Source of the DNA: Pedobacter heparinus DSM 2366
Lineage (GTDB): Bacteria > Bacteroidota > Bacteroidia > Sphingobacteriales > Sphingobacteriaceae
Direction of reading: 5' to 3'
DNA: 64,000 nucleotides
Assembly (NCBI RefSeq): GCF_000023825.1
Contig: NC_013061.1
Span: forward strand, 992,001 to 1,056,000
The notes beneath the pieces were generated by a model, which searched no databases, was not told the DNA's origin, and worked only from the letters and a program-made list of their open reading frames with translations. Made by a program: the position numbers and the translations under genes. This document shows positions 57,792-64,000 of this stretch, piece by piece (positions within the stretch are counted from its first letter, which is position 1; every line of letters starts with the position of its first letter).

Positions 57792-58256
57792 TTAAAAAGC
57801 CCTGAACCCTGGGCGGCTTGTTAGTGGCGAAAATGACCAGGGAATGGAAGAAAGGATCAGAACCAATCCGATAGAAAACCATAAGGCCATGATCCGATAT
57901 TTTTGTTCAGAAGTTTTTGCTTTGCTGACTTTCTCTGCTCCGATAGTAATCACGAAAACTGCGATGGTCATCATGGTGATGTGTTCCATTCCAAAAAACC
58001 TCATTTCCCTGAGGTGTACTGCTGTTTTAAAATTATTCAGAAAATACCTGACGATTGGACTGATAAAATATAAAGTAATACCGATGCAAAACTGAATCTG
58101 CAAAATTTTTACAGCGATGTGCATAATCGTATTGTCGAAAGTAGAGAAATCCAGTTTTTTGAACCTTCCGTAATATGCCCTGTAAATGGCAAAAAGAAGA
58201 GAAATAAGCACCAGCCAACGGATCAACGAATGTAGAGGAAGCAATATCTGATACAT
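57792..58256 (-). CDS. Four-helix inner-membrane protein (cytochrome-b-like annotation group)
   Basis: A 154-residue membrane protein with four predicted helices: about residues 10-27, 45-65, 88-107 and 122-142. His residues lie near helices 1 and 3 (LHSLIRWLVLISLL and MEHITMMTIAVFVI). Similar Bacteroidota proteins are often labelled cytochrome b-like. Heme binding cannot be shown from sequence, and I do not assign a function. It is convergent with the lipocalin-like gene, 38 bases away. Confidence 0.65.
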   Translation of the reverse strand: MYQILLPLHSLIRWLVLISLLFAIYRAYYGRFKKLDFSTFDNTIMHIAVKILQIQFCIGITLYFISPIVRYFLNNFKTAVHLREMRFFGMEHITMMTIAVFVITIGAEKVSKAKTSEQKYRIMALWFSIGLVLILSSIPWSFSPLTSRPGFRAF

Positions 58257-58811
58257 GCTGTAAATATAAAAATATATTTTTCCTGATCTTTATCGAAAGG
58301 CTTGCAATCACCTTTCCTGGCATGGACTTAATCAAGTCCAGCCAAAGTAAATCATTAAACCCAGAACATTAACTATTTTAGGCAGTGGTAAGGCTGGAGC
58401 CAAGCCCTTATTTAAGTTTTATTCTGAAGAATCTTACATTGGTTTTGTAAGGGGACTAAATATTGGAATGAGTGTAATTTCTGCACAGTCGCACTATATT
58501 GAATATACCAATTAAGCGGGGAAGTTATTTTCAACTGACTACGACAATGATGGTATATATCTTTTCATAGCAGAGGTTTCTTATGTGGCCGGAGGAAGTA
58601 TAAAAGGATCATTTACCGGAACTGCTAAAACAGCAAACGGTGAAATGGTTAAAATTACTGATGGAACCTATAACGTGAAGTTTGTAAACTAAGTTACATT
58701 ATGGATCGTATAAGCCTGCCCCAGTAAATGGAACTTATATCATCCAAATGAGAAAAAATTAGTAATCTGAATTCCATGGATCATTCCATGGAATTCAGAT
58801 TGTTATAAAAT
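58257..58811. other. Intergenic region with a pseudogene
   Basis: This 555-base stretch contains the plus-strand pseudogene at 58351-58692. A GGAATTCAGAT-type palindrome (around 58768-58800) lies just before the Rpn 3' end. Confidence 0.65.
58351..58692 (+). pseudogene. Interrupted exported-protein fragment
   Basis: One frame stays protein-like from 58351 to 58692 but has an in-frame TAA at 58513-58515. It reads KPLFKFYSEESYIGFVRGL, stop, then AGKLFSTDYDNDGIYLFIAE and ends in GTYNVKFVN. The repeated FTGTAKTANGEMVKITDGTY style resembles C-terminal beta domains of secreted Bacteroidota lipoproteins. No start codon or signal peptide remains. It is a nonsense-mutated, 5'-truncated relic. Confidence 0.6.
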
Positions 58812-59663
58812 TTATAATTTTTCTATTTCGTCAATAGAAAGACCAGTCGTTTCAGCTATTATTTCAAAAGCTATTGCTTTGCTCTTGAGATTGCGTGCAA
58901 TTTCCAATTTCTCTTCCAGCTTACCTTCTTCCTTTGCCTTTTTTTCTGCGTAACGAATACCCGCATTCCAATCAGATTTTGCTTTCACATCTGAGTCGTA
59001 CAATTCACGTTCTTCTTTAGTCATTTTACTCATCTCCGCAATTTTAAAAATTTTCTGGAACACCCTTTTGTCCAAAAAATCAGGAATTTTATCCAGATGG
59101 CTCAGGTTCTTTAACAAATAAAACCATTTGTCCAACTCTGTTACCAAGTCGCTTTCTTTTTTATCAAAGTTAGGTAATTCAAGAAACTTATAGCCCATTC
59201 CTTTGTAAAAAACCTTACCGGTGTCTCTGTTCATGAGGGCAATGTTGTGCAGGTAATTGCTGTTGATGTTGTTAAACTGGAACTCCATAATACCAATCAG
59301 GTAAACCTCTTTGAGCGGAACATCCCAATTGGATGTACCCCTGGGTAGCTGGGCGCTGATGAGCCGTGACATGTAAAACACGCACCTGTCTCTGAAAAAT
59401 TCCTGGTCTGCCCGCTGCATCTCGATGATGAAAGTCTCACCGTCGGCGCCGGTACAGGTTAAATCGAAGAGTACCTTTTTTTCTTTGACATCTTCTCCGG
59501 CATGTTCGGTGGGGCTGTATCTGATGTCGATGACGATTTTTTCGCCTTCAAACAGGGCATTTAAAAATTCGATCATAATGTCTTTGTCTGGTTCGTTTCC
59601 AAACAAGCGTTTAAATCCGTAGTCGGTGAGTGGATCAATGTAACGGCTATTCTTTTCTGTCAT
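58812..59663 (-). CDS. Rpn family PD-(D/E)XK nuclease with internal start
   Basis: A 283-residue intact Rpn protein. YIDPLTDYGFKRLFGNEPDK is at about residues 8-27. The nuclease core has FDLTCTGADGETFIIEMQR with Asp, Glu and Gln/Lys. The helical middle precedes a small C-terminal domain. An internal Met211/Met214 (59033 and 59024) follows GGAG and could yield a 73- or 70-residue C-terminal protein, as in enterobacterial RpnS antitoxins. The linker has two four-residue repeat units (58905-58928). A separate copy of this C-terminal part lies at 56240-56485. Despite database names, it is not a transposase. Confidence 0.87.
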   Translation of the reverse strand: MTEKNSRYIDPLTDYGFKRLFGNEPDKDIMIEFLNALFEGEKIVIDIRYSPTEHAGEDVKEKKVLFDLTCTGADGETFIIEMQRADQEFFRDRCVFYMSRLISAQLPRGTSNWDVPLKEVYLIGIMEFQFNNINSNYLHNIALMNRDTGKVFYKGMGYKFLELPNFDKKESDLVTELDKWFYLLKNLSHLDKIPDFLDKRVFQKIFKIAEMSKMTKEERELYDSDVKAKSDWNAGIRYAEKKAKEEGKLEEKLEIARNLKSKAIAFEIIAETTGLSIDEIEKL

Positions 59664-59785
59664 AAATTATAAGATTAGTTTAGGTGAATCTAGACAGATT
59701 TGAATTGTCGAACCACAGAAAATGCGATATTTATTTTTGTAAGGTATTGATATATAGCAATATGTTGTGACGAAAATCAATGTTT

Positions 59786-59872
59786 TGAGATGAGTGATAA
59801 CTGACGAATAATTTTTGATGACGCTGAAGCAGAAAGGTATTACATCATAAATGAAGATCACGGAAAAGAGTA
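59786..59872 (+). repeat. Dispersed direct repeat, block 1, copy B
   Basis: The partner of 52776-52862, one mismatch over 87 bases. In both copies a frame beginning at ATG 59790 (copy B) has a TGA at codon 5 and then stays open and protein-like (IIFDDAEAERYYIINEDHGK) to a stop at 59889. Confidence 0.9.
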
Positions 59873-59912
59873 CGTTGGTACAACAATATGATCTAAAATA
59901 TTAAATTTGAAC

Positions 59913-60203
59913 ATGATTGATGCAATTGATTTTAAACAGTCTATAATGAACAGGCAATTGCCAGAGGGTTTAGCTTTGCATCTGCAGGCTTTATGGTATG
60001 ACGGAACTGGAGATTGGAAAACTGCGCATGATTTGATTGACCAGTTAACAGACAAAGCTGCGGCTCATGTTCATGCATATCTGCACCGTAAGGAGGGTGA
60101 CCTCTGGAATGCTGATTACTGGTACAACAGGGCAGGGCAGCCTAGCACTCAGGTTTCGCTTGAAGAGGAATGGGAAAATTTGGTAGTGTTATATAGTCAA
60201 TAA
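59913..60203 (+). CDS. Conserved hypothetical protein (HRKEGDxxNAxYWY motif)
   Basis: A 96-residue cytosolic protein of unknown function. It has PEGLALHLQALWYDGTGDW in the first third, then HVHAYLHRKEGDLWNADYWY, and ends WENLVVLYSQ. It is rich in Trp, Tyr and His. I recognise the motif as recurring in uncharacterised proteins but know no role. A TAAATTTG at 59902-59909 sits just before the ATG. A later in-frame ATG at 59946 is an alternative start. A deleted duplicate lies at 52841-52987. The acetyltransferase starts 8 bases downstream. Confidence 0.7.
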   Translation: MIDAIDFKQSIMNRQLPEGLALHLQALWYDGTGDWKTAHDLIDQLTDKAAAHVHAYLHRKEGDLWNADYWYNRAGQPSTQVSLEEEWENLVVLYSQ

Positions 60204-60205
60204 TA
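60085..60205 (+). repeat. Dispersed direct repeat, block 2, copy B
   Basis: The partner of 52869-52989, with five mismatches over 121 bases. It covers the 3' end of the gene at 59913-60203. Confidence 0.9.
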
Positions 60206-60211
60206 TTAAAA

Positions 60212-60778
60212 ATGGAAAAAGGGATCTCAGACAGGATTATGGTTGAAACTGACCGCATCATTTTAAGGGAGATTACTATAAACGATGCTCCGGCAATGTT
60301 TGAAATGGATGCGGACCCCGAAGTGCATACCTATTTAGGCAAGTCTCCTATTCAAACTATAGATCAGGCCATCAACCAGATTAAATACATCAGGCAACAA
60401 TATCTTGATTATGGTATCGGCCGTTGGGCCATTGTTGACAAAAGCACAGATAATTTTGTTGGGTGGGGAGGTTTAAAGTTCAGGACTGAAGAAGTAAATG
60501 GCCATATTAACTTTTATGAGGTTGGATATCGGCTGCTTAGAAGGTATTGGGGGCAAGGCTTTGCTACAGCATCTGCCAGAGCAAGTTTAACTTATGCATT
60601 TAATGAATTGCAGCTTGATGCGGTATATGCCATGGCCAATGTAGAAAATCTGGCGTCAAAAAATGCTTTGTTAAAATCAGGCCTCGTCATTACCGGCCAG
60701 CTCAGTCATGAAGAAATTGATTGCGATTGGTTTGAAATTAAACGGGAAGACTGGCGAAGTTCCTTGCAATTGTTTTAG
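60212..60778 (+). CDS. GNAT family N-acetyltransferase (RimJ/RimL-like)
   Basis: A 188-residue GNAT acetyltransferase. The RimJ/RimL/SpeG-type opening TDRIILREITINDAPAMFEM is followed by YEVGYRLLRRYWGQGFATAS, the acetyl-CoA-binding strand and loop (RRYWGQGFA). VYAMANVENLASKNALLKSG follows. It transfers acetyl from acetyl-CoA to an amine, possibly a protein N-terminus or small molecule. It lies 8 bases after the conserved hypothetical gene and is probably co-transcribed. Confidence 0.9.
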   Translation: MEKGISDRIMVETDRIILREITINDAPAMFEMDADPEVHTYLGKSPIQTIDQAINQIKYIRQQYLDYGIGRWAIVDKSTDNFVGWGGLKFRTEEVNGHINFYEVGYRLLRRYWGQGFATASARASLTYAFNELQLDAVYAMANVENLASKNALLKSGLVITGQLSHEEIDCDWFEIKREDWRSSLQLF

Positions 60779-60908
60779 TCTACCCAATATTCATAGAAAA
60801 CGCTGCCATTAAGTTTAACCAGCAAAGTATCCAATCAACGCTGACTAACCGTCCAGTTATATAAGAAAATTACTAAATTAGGCTGCAATTTACATTAGCG
60901 CTTTTAAT

Positions 60909-63900
60909 TTGAAATTACGATTATTTCTACTATTTATTTTTCTTTGTCAAAGCCATGTGGCTTTTTCAGAAATTTTTGTGGTAATTAGCAACGCTGATGC
61001 GGGAGTAGGCACTTTAAGAGAGGCATTAACAAAAGCGGCCTCAAATGGCATAGCAGAAAAGGATTATATTCATTTTAACTTATCTGGAAATACTGAAGCT
61101 GACAGGACAATAACATTGGCAACGGCGTTGCCCTATATCTCTTCAAATCTTGTAATAGACGGGACAACGCAACCTGGCAACAGTTTTGGAGTAAGTAATG
61201 CAAAAGTTGTTTTACAACCACAAAATAGTTCATCACCATATAATGCATTTGTACTAATAGATATTGACGGGTTTGAAATCTATGGATTTTATGTACGAGA
61301 CTTTATGGGACCCATTTTAAACGGGCCAACCCAGAGCATCTATTCAATATCTGCAGTACTATACGTAGAAAATGCCAGAAACATTCAAATTGGTGCACCA
61401 GGAAAAGGAAATGTATTCGTCAACAATGGGTTAATTTTATCGACACTTTATGTTTCCTTAAAAACAGGAGTTGGGGTGCCACCGATGGGGGTAGAAAACC
61501 TTAAGGTTTATTCAAATTTCTTTGGGTTTGAACCTGACGGGAAAACATTCCGCGGAACCCCAAGGGGATATCTAGGGGGGATTGACCTGGCCTATTGTAA
61601 GGGAATTATCGAAATTGGTGGCAAAGAAGACAGTAAGCGCAATATATTCGGAAACGGAACCCATTATATTAGTGGTAAAAACACCACACCTGACAAATAC
61701 TTTCCGACCGAATTTCTCATTGAAAACAATTACTTTGGGTATTCAGTAAATGGCGATCCCGTACTTTTACCAAATTTTAATGGTAGTACGATTAATGCAG
61801 TTCATTTTAGTTTGAGCGGTTATATTGGTTACACTGCCTATGCTCCTTATTCATTTAAAATCCTGAATAATAAAATTCAGGGCTCTCATAGTATTATGAT
61901 TGAGGATGTCCTTGGGCAAATAATCTTGCAAGGAAATGTAATCAAGCGCGAGGCATTACCAAACAACCCTTCTTATAAACCCTTTTTTTGGTTGTTCACA
62001 AAGGATATAGTAAAAATAGGAGGGCTGCTTCCTGGTGAAGCAAATAGCATTGAAAACGGTCAACTCATGTTGGATGCCGTCAAGTCTCTCCTTGTTCAAC
62101 GAAACAGTCTTTATTGTGTAGATATTCGCTTAGGTGAAGAGGTTTATAATGGTCCTGTTAACTTACTTCCCCATATAGAAATTACCAATGTATCCGCTGG
62201 TTCAGTATCAGGAACCGCTACTCCGAATTCAAAGATAGAGCTGTTCTGGGATGATGATTGTGAGAAATGTCACCCATTAACTTATTTTGCCACAGTAACA
62301 GCAGATGAAAATGGATTGTGGAAATTTGAAGGTGCTATTGAACGTGGAGTAATTGCATCAGCTACATATAACGGTTTTACTTCCCAGTTTACAATTACTT
62401 ATAATAACCAATACGCACAGATTCTGCATAGTTCTTGTGGTGAAGCGAACGGCTCTATTATTGGCCAGCGTTACAAAAATGCAGGAGGTTATGAATGGCG
62501 TAATGAAGCTGAGGAAATAGTAGGTTCTGATGCAGATATTTCAGGGCTTTTGCCCGGTAAATATGTGCTTTCGGTGTTAAACGGTAGCTGTACACAACGA
62601 TTTACCTTTACCATTTTAGATGGAACTCCAAAATTTAATACCTCATCAGTTTATAAGATAAATCCTTCATGCGGCATCAGTAACGGTGCTATAACAAATC
62701 TTTCCATTAATTATAATGGAATAAATTATTCCGTAAAATGGTATGATCAGGAAGGGAAAATCAGAGGGACAGACTATAATTTAAGGAATGTGGAGGCTGG
62801 TACCTATCATGCTGAGGTAACTTATAACAATTGTACTGTAAAATCCCCATATTATACCTTATCCAACCAAACAGGACCTAATATCGATCAATCCGCACCA
62901 GATATTAAGGGCAGTTTATGTAATAGCCCTACAGGATCTATTAAAAACCTGGCAGTTACAGGATCAGGAACATTAATTTATAAATGGAAAAATGCCGCAG
63001 GTCAACTTGTAGGTAGTTCATCCGAACTCTTAGATGTACCAGCAGGATCGTATACCCTCGAAGTAAAGGATGGCAGTGCCTGCCCGGCATTGGTATCGGC
63101 GCCTATAATGGTTCCCGAAATCAATGGCGTTACCGTCAATACGGCAAATAAGGTTATTGGAAAAGCTGCCTGCAACACCAGCAATGGCAGCATTACGGGA
63201 ATCATTGTTGCCGGCGCTACCAGCTATCAGTGGATTGATGCAGGTAATACCCCGGTGGCCAATACACTGAATTTGACCGGTATGCCTGCGGGTAAATACC
63301 GTTTGGTGGCATCAAATGCTACTTGCAATAAAACCAGCGAAGAATTGACGATAGAGCTGGTACAGACTACTAAGGATTACGCTACTACAAAAGTCAGTAC
63401 ATCTGCTACCTGTGCGTTAAACAATGGAAAAATTGAAGCCATATTTACAAAGGACCAGCCTGCCGCATGTTTCTGGAAAAATAATGCCGGTGTTGTTGTA
63501 GGGCATTCCAGGATACTGGAGAACCAGGGGCCGGGCACTTACGACCTTTATGCGATAGACGACTTGGGCTGCGAACATCTATTGCAGCAATACAGCATTG
63601 GAAATATTTCGGGGGCAACAATTAACAGGAACCTGGAACAGATAACTAACGACCAATGCGGATTGGGAAGAGGCCGGATCAAGGCCCCTGGATTAACTGG
63701 CGGGCAACTCCCTTATTTTTACCAGTGGAAGGATAAAGATGGGCATGTGATCGGTTCAAATGCTGTACTTGACGGACTTAAAGCCGGAGATTATCAGCTT
63801 ACCATAGGTGATGCGCTGGACTGCAGCCGGCAGATCATCCCTTATAGCATTGAAAATGAAAGCAGCACATTGCCTGTTCCGGTGGTAAACGATGTAAAGA

Positions 63901-64000
63901 TCTGCTCATCGGGCAATGCATTGATCCAGGTGCAGCAGGCCCAAAACGGAACCTATGTACTGTACAATGCCAATGGAACGTTAATCGCCCAAAATATTAC
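60909..64000 (+). CDS. Giant exported surface protein with tandem repeats (3' truncated by window)
   Basis: A frame open from TTG 60909 to the window end (1030 codons, no stop). A signal peptide (about residues 1-20) is followed by a domain with SNADAGVGTLREALTKAAS, the opening of beta-helix/choice-of-anchor surface proteins, and a stretch rich in IGG and NNYFG (to about residue 430). From about residue 490, at least seven units of about 80 residues follow, each starting with Cys, Asn/Ser-Gly-x-Ile, then Tyr/Trp-x-Trp and an AGxYxL end. Repeats start at 62436, 62670, 62919, 63171, 63411, 63657 and 63903. It resembles SprB/gliding-type adhesins secreted by type IX. The start codon is uncertain. 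Confidence 0.8.
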   Translation, partial: MKLRLFLLFIFLCQSHVAFSEIFVVISNADAGVGTLREALTKAASNGIAEKDYIHFNLSGNTEADRTITLATALPYISSNLVIDGTTQPGNSFGVSNAKVVLQPQNSSSPYNAFVLIDIDGFEIYGFYVRDFMGPILNGPTQSIYSISAVLYVENARNIQIGAPGKGNVFVNNGLILSTLYVSLKTGVGVPPMGVENLKVYSNFFGFEPDGKTFRGTPRGYLGGIDLAYCKGIIEIGGKEDSKRNIFGNGTHYISGKNTTPDKYFPTEFLIENNYFGYSVNGDPVLLPNFNGSTINAVHFSLSGYIGYTAYAPYSFKILNNKIQGSHSIMIEDVLGQIILQGNVIKREALPNNPSYKPFFWLFTKDIVKIGGLLPGEANSIENGQLMLDAVKSLLVQRNSLYCVDIRLGEEVYNGPVNLLPHIEITNVSAGSVSGTATPNSKIELFWDDDCEKCHPLTYFATVTADENGLWKFEGAIERGVIASATYNGFTSQFTITYNNQYAQILHSSCGEANGSIIGQRYKNAGGYEWRNEAEEIVGSDADISGLLPGKYVLSVLNGSCTQRFTFTILDGTPKFNTSSVYKINPSCGISNGAITNLSINYNGINYSVKWYDQEGKIRGTDYNLRNVEAGTYHAEVTYNNCTVKSPYYTLSNQTGPNIDQSAPDIKGSLCNSPTGSIKNLAVTGSGTLIYKWKNAAGQLVGSSSELLDVPAGSYTLEVKDGSACPALVSAPIMVPEINGVTVNTANKVIGKAACNTSNGSITGIIVAGATSYQWIDAGNTPVANTLNLTGMPAGKYRLVASNATCNKTSEELTIELVQTTKDYATTKVSTSATCALNNGKIEAIFTKDQPAACFWKNNAGVVVGHSRILENQGPGTYDLYAIDDLGCEHLLQQYSIGNISGATINRNLEQITNDQCGLGRGRIKAPGLTGGQLPYFYQWKDKDGHVIGSNAVLDGLKAGDYQLTIGDALDCSRQIIPYSIENESSTLPVPVVNDVKICSSGNALIQVQQAQNGTYVLYNANGTLIAQNI

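Noticed and set aside
52776..60205. Classical IS or integrative element between the repeats
   Set aside because: There is no transposase, integrase, tRNA target or short target duplication. The repeats contain gene pieces, not element ends.
62436..64000. CRISPR-like array
   Set aside because: Spacing near 245 bases and diverged DNA between units show protein-domain repeats in one open frame, not short identical repeats with spacers.

Overview
The window looks like a chromosomal segment of a Bacteroidota bacterium of the Sphingobacteriaceae type, most like Pedobacter. Several things point there: the tuf - tRNA-Trp - secE - nusG - rplKAJL - rpoBC order, a DNA polymerase III alpha with a fused exonuclease, a split transketolase, a type IX secretion (T9SS) sorting domain, SprB-like cell-surface repeats, few Shine-Dalgarno sites, and promoters of the TTTG-N19-TAnnTTTG kind. 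The genus is inferred from protein style, not from a database search.

1-14.2 kb is the translation/transcription core. It holds the end of a Xer recombinase, hpf, a four-tRNA cluster (Thr, Tyr, Gly, Thr), tuf, tRNA-Trp, secE, nusG, rplK, rplA, rplJ, rplL, rpoB and rpoC, with hairpins between units and a strong terminator after rpoC. 14.2-31.6 kb is housekeeping: tRNA modification and maturation (miaA, a Sua5/YrdC protein, cca), two glycosyltransferases and dapD in one minus-strand run, an S4 RNA-binding protein, guanine deaminase, an OmpH-like lipoprotein, gyrB with a DnaA box in its promoter, mdh with a retropepsin-like protease, a lipocalin, and dnaE.

31.6-48 kb is mixed metabolism, signalling and envelope. 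It holds trxA, a DUF58 protein, and a long minus-strand run (split transketolase, ECF sigma factor, probable anti-sigma factor, small exported protein, class III aminotransferase). It also holds a sugar MFS transporter behind a LacI-like palindrome, a hybrid histidine kinase, exonuclease III, a DHFR-like protein, an FAH - M23 peptidase - peroxiredoxin operon, a T9SS cargo protein and a Kup potassium transporter.

48-60.8 kb is an accessory, rearranged zone. It carries four Rpn-type (PD-(D/E)XK) genes or remnants, a formylglycine-enzyme-like protein, an epimerase/AraC pair, a large SF1 helicase, a GIY-YIG nuclease framed by repeats, pseudogenes, and a dispersed direct repeat (52.8 and 59.8-60.2 kb) bracketing about 7 kb. 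The most striking observation is a free-standing copy of an Rpn C-terminal domain (56240-56485). It begins at the internal Met of the intact Rpn gene at 58812-59663 and carries an expanded four-residue repeat. This matches the intragenic RpnS antitoxin described for enterobacterial Rpn phage-defence systems, but here as a separate gene. The window ends inside a very large exported protein with at least seven cysteine-bearing repeats of about 80 residues. No CRISPR array, complete insertion sequence, rRNA or confident riboswitch was seen.
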